From assembly GCA_900542285.1 (NCBI GenBank), contig UQNF01000024.1:1-24216 (forward strand): a stretch of 24,216 bases of DNA, read 5' to 3'. Position numbers and translations under genes: made by a program. Position 1 is the first letter of the stretch; each line of letters begins with the position of its first letter. Below are positions 7,508 to 14,474 of the stretch, piece after piece. The DNA comes from an uncultured Clostridium sp. GTDB lineage: Bacteria > Bacillota > Clostridia > Christensenellales > CAG-138. The notes beneath the pieces are model-generated. The model saw only the letters and a list, made by a program, of their open reading frames with translations. It had not been told where the DNA came from and ran no database searches.

Positions 7508-7774
7508 TCAGTCCTGTATGTTTTGGTGCTTTTTGTACTCGTCAAATACGGCGTCCAGGGTGGCTTCATCATCAATGCCTACCAAAGCCGTTTCGCCGTC
7601 CTCGCACGGAAGCTCGCGCAGAATGACGAATTCCACGTCATCGCTGTCATAGTCCACGGGCAGAAGCACATAGTAGGTTTCGCCCTTATAGACGAGCTTG
7701 TCCATAATATCAAATTCAATTTCGTTTTCGTCCTCATCGTAAAGCACGATGGACTCAAGGGGTTGTTCTGGCAT
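7508..7774 (-). CDS. DUF1292 protein (YrzB-like)
   Basis: An 88-residue acidic protein with the DUF1292 pattern found throughout Firmicutes: IVLYDEDENEIEFDIMDKLVYKGETYYVLLP followed by an acidic stretch and VEFVILREL, then a C-terminal helix (LDAVFDEYKKH). The function of the family is unknown; it is small, soluble and probably cytoplasmic. A strong AAAGGAGATATAC site precedes the ATG. It lies 30 nt upstream of pncB on the same strand. No good promoter is visible in the 102-nt gap after fba, so it may depend on read-through past the hairpin at 7830-7856. Confidence 0.85.
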   Translation of the reverse strand: MPEQPLESIVLYDEDENEIEFDIMDKLVYKGETYYVLLPVDYDSDDVEFVILRELPCEDGETALVGIDDEATLDAVFDEYKKHQNIQD

Positions 7775-7829
7775 GTATATCTCCTTTTAGGGAAGTAATT
7801 TTTGCGGTGGGTTTGCCGATATGCAAAGC

Positions 7830-7856
7830 ATGGTGTACGGACTTGCCGTACACCAT
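7830..7856 (-). terminator. Perfect 11-bp hairpin after fba
   Basis: ATGGTGTACGG pairs with CCGTACACCAT around the loop ACTTG, 20 nt beyond the fba stop. On the minus strand it is followed by GCTTTGC rather than a real U-tract, so it may be a partial terminator or an RNA-stabilising stem that allows read-through to the DUF1292-pncB genes. Confidence 0.6.
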
Positions 7857-7876
7857 CACGTGCTTTCAAAAGATGT

Positions 7877-8812
7877 TTATGCCTTGCCGTTGCAGCCAAG
7901 GACGTCAACGAGCTTATGACGAACCATTTCCTTGATGGCTGCCCTTGCAGGCTTGAGATACTGACGGGGGTCAAAGTCCGCAGGATGCTCTGCGAAATAC
8001 TTGCGGATGGTTCCGGTCATGGCAAGACGGAGGTCGCTGTCGATATTTATCTTGCAGACTGCCATGCTTGCAGCCTTGCGGAGCATATCCTCGGGCACGC
8101 CGATAGCGTCGGGCATATTACCGCCGTGGGTGTTGATCATCTCAACGAACTCGGGGATAACGGAGCTTGCACCGTGGAGCACGATGGGGAAGCCGGGCAG
8201 GCGCTTTTCAACCTCTTCGAGAATGTCAAAGCGGAGCTGGGGCTTGGTGCCGGGCTTGAACTTGTATGCGCCGTGGCTGGTACCGATCGCGATTGCAAGG
8301 CTGTCAACTCCGGTGCGCTCGACAAATTCCTGAACCTGAGCGGGATTGGTATAGCTTGCGTCCTCTGCGGATACCTTTACGTCATCCTCGACGCCTTCGA
8401 GCCTGCCAAGTTCGCCCTCGACGACTACGCCGTGGTCATGAGCGTATTCAACGACCTTACGGGTAAGAGCGATGTTTTCTTCGAATGAATGGTGACTTCC
8501 GTCGATCATAACGGAGGTGAAGCCGCCGTCAATGCAGCTCTTGCAAAGCTCAAAGGTATCGCCGTGGTCGAGATGTACACAGATGGGAAGGTCTGTTTCG
8601 ATTATTGCTGCTTCGATGAGCTTCATCAGATAGGTGTGGTTTGCGTACTTTCTTGCACCGGAGCTGACCTGAAGGATCAGGGGAGCGTTCTCCTCCTTAG
8701 CAGCCTCGGTAATGCCCTGGATGATCTCCATGTTGTTGACATTGAAAGCGCCGATGGCATAACCGCCCTCGTATGCCTTTTTGAACATTTCGGTACTGGT
8801 AACAAGTGGCAT
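7877..8812 (-). CDS. fba: Class II fructose-bisphosphate aldolase
   Basis: A 311-residue zinc-dependent aldolase, cytoplasmic, splitting fructose 1,6-bisphosphate into glyceraldehyde 3-phosphate and dihydroxyacetone phosphate in glycolysis (and the reverse). Motifs: PLVTSTEMFKKAYEGGYAIGAFNVNN at the start; HLDHG with catalytic-type Asp82 and Zn ligand His83; EGELG (132-136); GTSHGAYKF with His180; and VLHGASS with His213 as further Zn ligands. Length fits the short class IIB form, which also includes tagatose-bisphosphate aldolases; glycolytic use is the default reading. AGGAGG is well placed before the ATG, and a consensus promoter lies at 8871-8899. The gene is monocistronic or leads into DUF1292-pncB by read-through. 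Confidence 0.95.
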   Translation of the reverse strand: MPLVTSTEMFKKAYEGGYAIGAFNVNNMEIIQGITEAAKEENAPLILQVSSGARKYANHTYLMKLIEAAIIETDLPICVHLDHGDTFELCKSCIDGGFTSVMIDGSHHSFEENIALTRKVVEYAHDHGVVVEGELGRLEGVEDDVKVSAEDASYTNPAQVQEFVERTGVDSLAIAIGTSHGAYKFKPGTKPQLRFDILEEVEKRLPGFPIVLHGASSVIPEFVEMINTHGGNMPDAIGVPEDMLRKAASMAVCKINIDSDLRLAMTGTIRKYFAEHPADFDPRQYLKPARAAIKEMVRHKLVDVLGCNGKA

Positions 8813-8870
8813 TCTGAAATCCTCCTGAATGATGGTTTCTTTTCCCCTTGTCTAATAAGGGTGCGTAATT

Positions 8871-8899
8871 ATTATATACCCCATGCGCCGATAATTCAA
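8871..8899 (-). promoter_or_regulatory. Sigma-A promoter of fba
   Basis: On the minus strand TTGAAT (8899-8894), a 17-bp spacer and a perfect TATAAT (8876-8871) lie about 60 nt before the fba start. The rest of the 360-bp gap between fba and yajC (8900-9057) is AT-rich near fba and shows no gene or clear RNA structure. Confidence 0.8.
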
Positions 8900-9057
8900 C
8901 CGTAATTTAATTATATTTTTCGAAGAAAAAGGGGATTGCTGCGCTGAACGGCTGCCAAAGGTGCATTTTAGTCGGGAAAATGAGCCTATACTCGTCCGTA
9001 CTCACGCTTTCGGCAAATTGTTCTCAAATTTTTTGCTCCGATATGCGTCTGTATTTC

Positions 9058-9086
9058 TTGACAAAAGCTTCCTTTTGCCATATACT
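9058..9086 (+). promoter_or_regulatory. Sigma-A promoter of yajC
   Basis: TTGACA (9058-9063), a 17-bp spacer and TATACT (9081-9086). The inferred transcript has an 80-nt leader before the yajC ATG; I saw no recognisable riboswitch in it. Confidence 0.75.
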
Positions 9087-9172
9087 TAAACTGATGCATT
9101 GGGCTTGGCTGCTATCGATAGGTTTGCGCTCTGCCGTGCATGTAACGCTTTACACATAAGAAAGGTAAAAAT

Positions 9173-9559
9173 ATGAACATCATCAATTTCTTCAGAACAA
9201 ATCTGAGCTTCTGCGCGACGGATTCTGCGGCCAACACCGAGAGCTTCCTTGCCAGCTACGGCTTCCTTATCATCATGGTCGTCGCAATTGTCGTTATGCT
9301 CATCGTCTCCTCACGCTCCAATAAGAAGCGCCAGAAGCAGTATCAGCAGATGCTCGACGATATCAAGCCCGGCAGCCGCGTCCGCACCATTGGCGGTATT
9401 TACGGCACGGTCACCAAGGTTCAGGACGACGTTGTCATCGTCAGCGTAGGCCCCGACAAGGCACGCCTTGTATTCACCAAGCAGGCAATTGCAAGTATCG
9501 AGGACGCTCCCGTTGAAGCTACCATCGACGGAGAGATCCGAGAGAGCGAAAAGAAATAA
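9173..9559 (+). CDS. yajC: YajC, Sec translocase accessory subunit
   Basis: A 128-residue protein with one transmembrane segment (about 28-46, YGFLIIMVVAIVVMLIVSS), a basic stretch SRSNKKRQKQYQQMLDDIKPG, and the conserved soluble core VRTIGGIYGTVTKVQDDVVIVSVG ending in the acidic tail. YajC is a small membrane protein that associates with SecDF and the SecYEG channel in protein export. The N-terminal 25 residues before the membrane segment are longer than in many YajC proteins. AAGAAAGG precedes the ATG. The gene has its own promoter and ends in a long hairpin at 9567-9601, before tRNA-Pro. secD/secF are not next to it here. Confidence 0.93.
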   Translation: MNIINFFRTNLSFCATDSAANTESFLASYGFLIIMVVAIVVMLIVSSRSNKKRQKQYQQMLDDIKPGSRVRTIGGIYGTVTKVQDDVVIVSVGPDKARLVFTKQAIASIEDAPVEATIDGEIRESEKK

Positions 9560-9566
9560 TGCGCAA

Positions 9567-9601
9567 GCTTCCGGGGGCTCGCAATGCGTTCTCCCGGAAG
9601 C
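9567..9601 (+). terminator. Hairpin after yajC, no U-tract
   Basis: GCTTCCGGGGG pairs with CTCCCGGAAGC (11 bp, one G-T pair) 7 nt after the yajC stop. It is followed by ACAATATA rather than T residues. Confidence 0.55.
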
Positions 9602-9622
9602 ACAATATATTGACAATAGGGG

Positions 9623-9651
9623 TTGACAAGGCAGAATATTGGTGATAAAAT
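9623..9651 (+). promoter_or_regulatory. Sigma-A promoter of tRNA-Pro
   Basis: TTGACA (9623-9628), a 17-bp spacer and TAAAAT (9646-9651) lie 21 nt before the tRNA 5' end. A second TTGACA occurs at 9610-9615 without a matching -10. Confidence 0.85.
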
Positions 9652-9672
9652 ACTGCCTGTTCGTTAGGACAT

Positions 9673-9749
9673 CTGGGTGTAGCGCAGTTTGGTAGCGTGC
9701 TTGAATGGGGTTCAAGAGGCCGGAAGTTCGAATCTTCTCACCCAGACCA
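9673..9749 (+). tRNA. tRNA-Pro (anticodon GGG)
   Basis: A 77-nt tRNA with encoded CCA. The acceptor stem CTGGGTG pairs with CACCCAG, the anticodon arm is CTTGA-ATGGGGT-TCAAG with GGG at 34-36, and the T loop is TTCGAAT. Discriminator base A fits proline. It has its own promoter and terminator. Confidence 0.95.
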
Positions 9750-9753
9750 AGTT

Positions 9754-9806
9754 AGCACGATAGTTTGGTACCGTTGGTATTCGAACCATCGTGCTTTTTC
9801 TTTTTA
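9754..9806 (+). terminator. Intrinsic terminator of tRNA-Pro
   Basis: AGCACGAT (9754-9761) pairs with ATCGTGCT (9788-9795), and the stem can extend inward with wobble pairs. A TTTTT-C-TTTTT tract follows. The loop side contains a tRNA-like stretch (see findings). Confidence 0.85.
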
Positions 9807-9895
9807 ATAATTCTGTACAGCTGAACTTTTCTGCACTCCTGTCTTTCTAAAGAAAAGCTTTGGAGTCATTACCACTGAGAATGATTTTTTGCATA

Positions 9896-9906
9896 AACCC
9901 TCCATT
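9896..9906 (+). repeat. 11-bp direct repeat copy 1 (AACCCTCCATT)
   Basis: An exact copy of AACCCTCCATT recurs at 10707-10717. Copy 1 lies about 60 nt upstream of the MerR-like gene and copy 2 about 60 nt upstream of the MFS gene. A shared position before both genes suggests a binding site for the MerR-like protein; this is inference. Confidence 0.45.
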
Positions 9907-9964
9907 ATAACACCGGACTTTGGCACTATGGTATCATGAGTTTGGAAACGGAGATGATCGCCAA

Positions 9965-10708
9965 ATGAAAACATATCGAACCGCAGAGGTCGCAAGCATA
10001 ATAGGAGTACATCCAAATACAGTTCGCCTATACGAGAAACTGGGACTCATCCCAAAGCCGGAACGAAAGCCTAACGGATACAGGATATTTACGGATTTTC
10101 ATATCGAACAATTCAAGCTCGCCCGACTTGCTCTTCAGGTTGAAGTCTTGCAGAATGGGTTGAGAAAGAAGATAATTCAAGCGGTCAAAGCATCGGCAGC
10201 CGGCGATTTCAATACCGCTATTTCGCTTACGGAAGATTACCTTCGGCAGCTTCAACAGGAACGCACGAATGCCGAAAAGGCAATTGAAATTGTGAAGCGT
10301 ATACTGTCAGGCGGCGTGCCGGAAACTTCTCGGTGTTTCAAAAGAAAAGAAGTATCCGAATACTTGGACATTTCAGTGGATTCATTAAGGAATTGGGAAA
10401 TGAACGGCCTTATCACCGTCAAGAGAAAACAGAACGGTTATCGTGTTTATACGGATGAGGATATACGGAAACTAATAATTATTCGAACCTTAAGATGTGC
10501 AAACTATTCTTTAGAGGCAATATTACAGATGCTGAGGCAACTATCTGAAGATCCGGATTCGGATATTGAGACGATTCTGAATACTCCAAAACAGGACGCA
10601 GATATTATTTCTGTCTGTGACAGGCTTATCGTATCCTTATCCGCCGCAGAGGAAAATGCTTGCAAAATATTATCCATGCTGCAAGAAATGAAAGCCAGAT
10701 TTTTATAA
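9965..10708 (+). CDS. Regulator with two MerR-type DNA-binding domains
   Basis: A 247-residue cytoplasmic regulator with two MerR helix-turn-helix modules in one chain. The first spans about 3-60 (YRTAEVASIIGVHPNTVRLY, then PKPERKPNGYRIFTD). The second spans about 124-190 (FKRKEVSEYLDISVDSLRNWE, then KRKQNGYRVYTDEDIRKL). They are joined by a helical linker (about 62-112). Usual MerR proteins have one module plus a dimerisation helix and effector domain. No metal-binding Cys pattern or known drug-binding domain is visible. I chose the ATG at 9965, not the in-frame one at 9920, because the MerR domain begins there and GGAG lies 11 nt upstream. The next gene encodes a drug-efflux-like MFS protein, so it likely controls efflux. 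Confidence 0.85.
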   Translation: MKTYRTAEVASIIGVHPNTVRLYEKLGLIPKPERKPNGYRIFTDFHIEQFKLARLALQVEVLQNGLRKKIIQAVKASAAGDFNTAISLTEDYLRQLQQERTNAEKAIEIVKRILSGGVPETSRCFKRKEVSEYLDISVDSLRNWEMNGLITVKRKQNGYRVYTDEDIRKLIIIRTLRCANYSLEAILQMLRQLSEDPDSDIETILNTPKQDADIISVCDRLIVSLSAAEENACKILSMLQEMKARFL

Positions 10709-10717
10709 CCCTCCATT
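10707..10717 (+). repeat. 11-bp direct repeat copy 2 (AACCCTCCATT)
   Basis: Second exact copy of the repeat at 9896-9906; its first two bases coincide with the MerR-like stop codon. It sits directly before the palindrome at 10721-10742. Confidence 0.45.
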
Positions 10718-10720
10718 TTG

Positions 10721-10742
10721 CCACCAATGTTTTCATTGGTGG
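10721..10742 (+). promoter_or_regulatory. 9-bp inverted repeat between the MerR-like and MFS genes
   Basis: CCACCAATG and CATTGGTGG flank a TTTT loop in the 71-nt gap. It could be an RNA hairpin tuning expression of the transporter or an operator. No U-tract follows, so complete termination is unlikely. Confidence 0.5.
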
Positions 10743-10779
10743 TATGCTTTTGGAGCAAAAATGAAAGGAGATAAGAATC

Positions 10780-11991
10780 ATGACTGAAAAACAAAACAAA
10801 CGGAAAAACCAAGCAATGCTGTTTCTGATTAGTCAGTGTATCACTTTGTTTGGATCTACCCTCGTGCAAATGGCGGTCGTATGGTATGTGACGATTCAGA
10901 CATCATCGGGAGTTTGGATCGCAGCATTCACCGTATGCTCGTATCTGCCGCAGTTTTTGATATCCTTTGTCGCAGGAGTGTGGGCGGATCGTCACAGCAG
11001 AAAAAAACTGATTATCGGCGCCGATTCAGTGATAGCGCTTGTAACACTTCTGATGGCAGTGGCGATTCCACATATCACGGATGGATCCGTCGTCCTTGGC
11101 GGACTGCTTGTTATGTCGGTAATACGTTCTTTAGGAGCAGGCATTCAGACACCGGCAGTTAACGCAGTGATTCCACAGCTCGTGCCGGAGGAGCAGATAA
11201 TGCGCTATAACGGAATAAATGCTACGATGCAGTCCGTCGTTCAGTTTGCAGCCCCCGCAGCAGCCGGGGCATTGCTGACCATAAGCACTTTAGGGTCAAC
11301 ACTTTTAATAGATGCAGCAACTGCAATTGTAGGCATCGGGTTGCTTTCTGCTGTGATGATCCCGAAGCAGGCGATCCAAAATAGAGAGAATTCTGTATTT
11401 GCCGATATGAAAGCAGGAATTAAGTACACCCTTTCGGATAAACTTATCGGGAAAGTGCTGACTGTCTATGGGCTTTTTATTTTTCTGTGTGTTCCGGCAG
11501 GGTTTCTTTCTCAGCTGTTGGTGAGCCGTGTCTATGGAGAGACCTATTGGTATTTGACGGCAGTGGAACTATCCGGATTTATCGGAATGGTAGTCGGCGG
11601 ACTGCTTATGAGTACATGGGGCGGATTTAAGAGTCGTGTAAGAACCATTTCCGTGGGGCTGCTGGCTTTTGGTTCACTGGCGATCGCCATGGGATTGTCA
11701 AAACAATTTGCCCTGTATCTTGCATTGATGGCGATTTATGGTGTGGCAATCACCATGGTTCAGACAGCGACAGCTACATTGATTCAAGAAAAGGCCGAAG
11801 TGTCCATGCAGGGGCGTGTATTCGGGCTTCTTGGCGCAATGTATTCCGGCTTTTTACCTATTGGAATGGCAATATTTGGGCCGATGGCAGACAAAGTCCC
11901 GTTACAATGGATCATGATCGGTTCGGGTATCGCGCTTATCGCACTTTCCGTATTCGTTGGTATTGACAGAAAAATGCGTAAGGATTTATGA
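10780..11991 (+). CDS. MFS efflux transporter, macrolide-efflux (Mef)-like
   Basis: A 403-residue integral membrane protein with about 12 hydrophobic segments. The cytoplasmic loop GVWADRHSRKKLIIGAD (65-81) is the MFS motif A. The regions RSLGAGIQTPAVNAVIPQLVPEEQIMRYNG and QEKAEVSMQGRVFGLLGAMYSGFLPIGM follow the layout of proton-driven macrolide-efflux (Mef) proteins of Firmicutes, which are about 405 residues. The drug specificity cannot be read from sequence, and many relatives in gut bacteria have no proven drug. It lies downstream of the double-MerR regulator and has a strong GAAAGGAG site. Codon choice in this pair looks more AT-rich than in the flanking genes, a hint of acquisition. Confidence 0.88.
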   Translation: MTEKQNKRKNQAMLFLISQCITLFGSTLVQMAVVWYVTIQTSSGVWIAAFTVCSYLPQFLISFVAGVWADRHSRKKLIIGADSVIALVTLLMAVAIPHITDGSVVLGGLLVMSVIRSLGAGIQTPAVNAVIPQLVPEEQIMRYNGINATMQSVVQFAAPAAAGALLTISTLGSTLLIDAATAIVGIGLLSAVMIPKQAIQNRENSVFADMKAGIKYTLSDKLIGKVLTVYGLFIFLCVPAGFLSQLLVSRVYGETYWYLTAVELSGFIGMVVGGLLMSTWGGFKSRVRTISVGLLAFGSLAIAMGLSKQFALYLALMAIYGVAITMVQTATATLIQEKAEVSMQGRVFGLLGAMYSGFLPIGMAIFGPMADKVPLQWIMIGSGIALIALSVFVGIDRKMRKDL

Positions 11992-12099
11992 TTCCATTCC
12001 TATTGCGTCGGGAAATATGTATCAGGATATGGTTTCACTTAAACTTATTCTGTGAGAAGAACTGAACAAACTTTATAGGAAGAAAATGCGTTCGAATGA

Positions 12100-12142
12100 T
12101 GCGGAGACAAGCTTCATCGCTTTCGATATAGCTGTCTCCGCA
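12100..12142. terminator. Long hairpin between convergent MFS and arsenic-type operons
   Basis: TGCGGAGACA (12100-12109) pairs with TGTCTCCGCA (12133-12142), continuing inward through GCT/AGC with one bulged A and an ATCG/CGAT top. It sits in the 174-bp gap between converging genes. No U-tract occurs on either strand. A bidirectional terminator is the simplest reading; the rest of the gap shows nothing else. Confidence 0.5.
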
Positions 12143-12165
12143 CATAGTTCTGCTGTAACTGAGTG

Positions 12166-12534
12166 TTAATTCAGCTTTCCAAGAAGCTTTGTTATCTCCG
12201 AAGCTTTTAGCAGCTTGCCCATTGAGATGACCTTTTCATCAACAACAAGGGCAGGCATACTCATAACGCCGTATTCCATGACCTTCGCCATGTCGGTGAT
12301 GTACTCGATATCCGCAGACAGGCCCATTTCATTCACGGCTTCCTTAACATTTTCGAACAGCTTGTGGCAGGTTGCGCAGCCTGAGCCTAACACCTTTATG
12401 CAGCTTATACGGCCGTTAGCTTCATGGGCCGGTTCTGCGGATAGGTTTTCGCCGGCAGCCGTTTGGCAGCCGCAGGTGCAGGATGAGGGACGTTTGATTT
12501 CCGATTTCTTTTTCTTGAGAGTGATCAGTGTCAT
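12166..12534 (-). CDS. Thioredoxin-fold protein with Cys-rich N-terminal extension
   Basis: A 122-residue protein. Residues about 42-122 match the small thioredoxin_3 / redox-active disulfide protein 2 group: SCIKVLGSGCATCHKL with the C53-x-x-C56 active site, and SMPALVVDEK with the cis-Pro (P94). The first 40 residues form a polar extension starting with a basic run (LKKKKSEIKR) and a CTCGC cluster (C19, C21, C23), which could bind metal or metalloid. No signal peptide is visible, so it should be cytoplasmic. It is the last gene of an ArsR-permease-thioredoxin operon (18 nt after the permease, GGAGG site). A role in reducing or handing over a metalloid or thiol-bound substrate to the permease is inferred. 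Confidence 0.85.
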   Translation of the reverse strand: MTLITLKKKKSEIKRPSSCTCGCQTAAGENLSAEPAHEANGRISCIKVLGSGCATCHKLFENVKEAVNEMGLSADIEYITDMAKVMEYGVMSMPALVVDEKVISMGKLLKASEITKLLGKLN

Positions 12535-12552
12535 GATAATGCCTCCGAATAT

Positions 12553-13566
12553 CTAAATAATTATAGGCTGAATTAGGTTGAAAAAGTAACCGACAATGAT
12601 TATGCCGACGGTGCAGACCGCTATGAAAACGGCCAGCAGCTTGGGCTTCACCGCCTTTCGCAGCATGATCATTGACGGCAGCGACAGGGTGGTAACCCCC
12701 ATCATAAAGGACAGCACAACGCCCAGCAGCGCTCCCTTTGCAAGCAGCGCTTCAGCTATCGGTATCGTGCCGAAAATATCCGCGTACATTGGGATCCCTG
12801 CAGCGACCGCAAGCAGCACGCCAAACGGATTGCTGCCGCCAAGCGCACTGACGACCAATGACTCGGGGATCCAGTTATGGATGAGCGCACCGATGCCGAC
12901 TCCGATAAGAACATACGGGAAGACCTTCTTTGCTGTGGATGCGACCTGTCGAAGCGCATATTCAATACGGTCCTTGAAATGCAGCTCCTCTTGAGGGAGA
13001 TCAATGGGTCGGCCGTTTCGTATGTAGTCCTCCACTTGGTCCTCAAGCTTAAGCTTCTCTATAAGCATGCCTCCGGCAACGGCGATCACCAGGCCGAGTA
13101 CAACATAGATAACAGCGACCTTCCATCCGAAAATGCTCATGAGCAAAACAAGACTGCCAAGATCTACCATGGGCGAGGAGATAAGGAAGGAAAAGGTCAC
13201 TCCAAGCGGCAATCCTGCGCTTGTGAAGCCGATAAACAGCGGAATGGACGAACAGGAGCAAAAGGGGGTTACGGTGCCTAAAAGTGCTCCGAGAATATTC
13301 GCGCCTATTCCGTGAAATCTCCCGAGGATCTTTTTCGTTCTTTCGGGAGGGAAAAAAGACTGAACATATGAGATGACAAAGATCAGAATGCCAAGCAGCA
13401 CCATAATCTTTATGATATCAAAAAGGAAAAACTGAACGCTGCCTCCAAGTCTGCTTGATGTATCAAGCCCACAGGCGCTCAGGAGCGAGCCAATAAGCCG
13501 ATTGAGCCAGCTCATGCCCAAGATTTCGTTCTGAATGAAATCCCAAATTGATTTAATTGTTTGCAC
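12553..13566 (-). CDS. ArsP/YraQ-type permease (DUF318 family)
   Basis: An integral membrane protein of about 337 residues with some eight hydrophobic segments. The family hallmark TVTPFCSCSSIPLFIGFTSAG lies near residue 100, with the CxC pair (103/105) embedded in a membrane segment; AGIPMYADIFGTIPIAEAL is a second conserved block. Characterised relatives (ArsP) export trivalent organoarsenicals; YraQ relatives have no fixed substrate. The upstream ArsR gene and downstream thioredoxin support metalloid export. The open frame begins at a GTG at 13575, but an AGAGG touches that codon. The GTG at 13566 is 8 nt from it and is my preferred start. Confidence 0.88.
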   Translation of the reverse strand: MQTIKSIWDFIQNEILGMSWLNRLIGSLLSACGLDTSSRLGGSVQFFLFDIIKIMVLLGILIFVISYVQSFFPPERTKKILGRFHGIGANILGALLGTVTPFCSCSSIPLFIGFTSAGLPLGVTFSFLISSPMVDLGSLVLLMSIFGWKVAVIYVVLGLVIAVAGGMLIEKLKLEDQVEDYIRNGRPIDLPQEELHFKDRIEYALRQVASTAKKVFPYVLIGVGIGALIHNWIPESLVVSALGGSNPFGVLLAVAAGIPMYADIFGTIPIAEALLAKGALLGVVLSFMMGVTTLSLPSMIMLRKAVKPKLLAVFIAVCTVGIIIVGYFFNLIQPIII

Positions 13567-13587
13567 AGGCAACACCTCTTCTCAATA

Positions 13588-13609
13588 AACATATTTAGAT
13601 ATATCAATG
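13588..13609 (-). promoter_or_regulatory. Possible second ArsR site upstream of the permease
   Basis: On the minus strand CATTGATATATCTAAATATG resembles the arsR promoter stretch that starts CATTGACATTTATCTATATG. The matching CATTGA and ATCTA blocks suggest a duplicated operator between the regulator and permease genes. Inference from similarity only. Confidence 0.4.
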
Positions 13610-13653
13610 CGTTCTTCAGTGAAAAAGCCGTGCCGACGGATTGATGGAGCGCA

Positions 13654-13962
13654 TCAGATCTCACAGCACGGCCGATCGGATGCAACGTTTTCGAGAGCAG
13701 TGAGTTCCTTTAAGCAGCTTTCGGCAAGTTTAGCCCCTTCCTTTGAAATGGAGTAATGCATCCACTTGCCCTCCTTGCGTCCGACTACAATGCCGGAGTC
13801 ACAAAGGATCTTCATATGATGCGACAGCGTCGGTTGAGTAATACTCATCCTTTCAAGCAGCTCACAAGCGCATTTCTCTCCGGTGCGAAGCAGACCAATG
13901 ATGCGTATGCGGTTTTCATCGCAAAATGCTTTGAAGATAATGGCTGTTTGCTTTTCGTTCAT
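13654..13962 (-). CDS. ArsR/SmtB-family metalloregulator
   Basis: A 102-residue winged-helix repressor. The order is helix MNEKQTAIIFKAFCDENRIRIIGLL, metal-site helix TGEKCACELLERM with C31-x-C33 (the As(III) motif ELCVCDL of classic ArsR), recognition helix TQPTLSHHMKILCDSG and wing GRKEGKWMHYSIS. An additional C99-C100 pair sits three residues before the end, and C14 is near the start. ArsR proteins bind operators as dimers and release on binding As(III) or Sb(III). It is the first gene of the operon, with an AGGAGG site and a consensus promoter that it probably represses. The inducer is inferred from the CxC motif. Confidence 0.93.
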   Translation of the reverse strand: MNEKQTAIIFKAFCDENRIRIIGLLRTGEKCACELLERMSITQPTLSHHMKILCDSGIVVGRKEGKWMHYSISKEGAKLAESCLKELTALENVASDRPCCEI

Positions 13963-13998
13963 CGGTCAACTCCTCCTTCGGACATCTTCGTTGGGATC

Positions 13999-14027
13999 AT
14001 TATACACATCATATAGATAAATGTCAA
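13999..14027 (-). promoter_or_regulatory. Sigma-A promoter of the arsR operon
   Basis: On the minus strand TTGACA (14027-14022), 17 bp and TATAAT (14004-13999). The spacer is AT-rich with partial dyad symmetry (ATCTATATGATGTG), as expected for an ArsR operator. Confidence 0.85.
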
Positions 14028-14077
14028 TGGATTCTGCAAAAAAGATATGGAGAAAACGAAGTATATCCTTCGCATGG

Positions 14078-14106
14078 TTGACAAGTCAGCCCTGATTTGA
14101 TAGAAT
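14078..14106 (+). promoter_or_regulatory. Sigma-A promoter upstream of the B12 riboswitch
   Basis: TTGACA (14078-14083), 17 bp and TAGAAT (14101-14106). Transcription should start near 14113 and run into the riboswitch. A small hairpin (ACAGGCGG with CCGTCTGT, 14117-14140) opens the transcript. Confidence 0.8.
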
Positions 14107-14139
14107 TCTGATCGATACAGGCGGTTCGTCTTCCGTCTG

Positions 14140-14395
14140 TCAAAAGTTAAATATTGGCTGTGCGGTGTGATCGATTGCTGCAAAGGCTCCTGATGTTCAA
14201 TAGGGGTCAGGCATCGATCAAAATGAACGAGGCATTATGCCCACGCGACCGGCACTGTGAGCGCGAGGATACGCCAAAAGCGGTTTGCCGCTTGGACGAA
14301 AGTTCGCCATTGCGGGGTGAAGACCCTGTGAGAAGGTAGGATGTATCCGCAGCGGAATTCTGTTTCGCATAGCGCAAGTCAGGAGACTTACATCG
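14140..14395 (+). promoter_or_regulatory. Cobalamin riboswitch
   Basis: The conserved blocks of the cobalamin (B12 box) riboswitch appear in order: TTCAATAGGG (around 14195), GACCGGCACTGTGAGCG (14247-14263), CGCCATTGCGGG with GAGAAGG (about 14305-14338), and the 3' signature GCGCAAGTCAGGAGACTTAC (14372-14391), which is nearly the textbook box. It precedes a strong terminator and a 1095-residue secreted protein. Known behaviour of the family: coenzyme B12 binding favours termination, so the downstream gene should be off when B12 is plentiful. The 5' boundary is approximate. Confidence 0.9.
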
Positions 14396-14474
14396 CATAA
14401 AGAAAAGACATGGTTCTTCCATGTTCAAAAGGCTTCGGGCGGAATCTCCGTATGGCTTTTTATTCATGCGTCCG

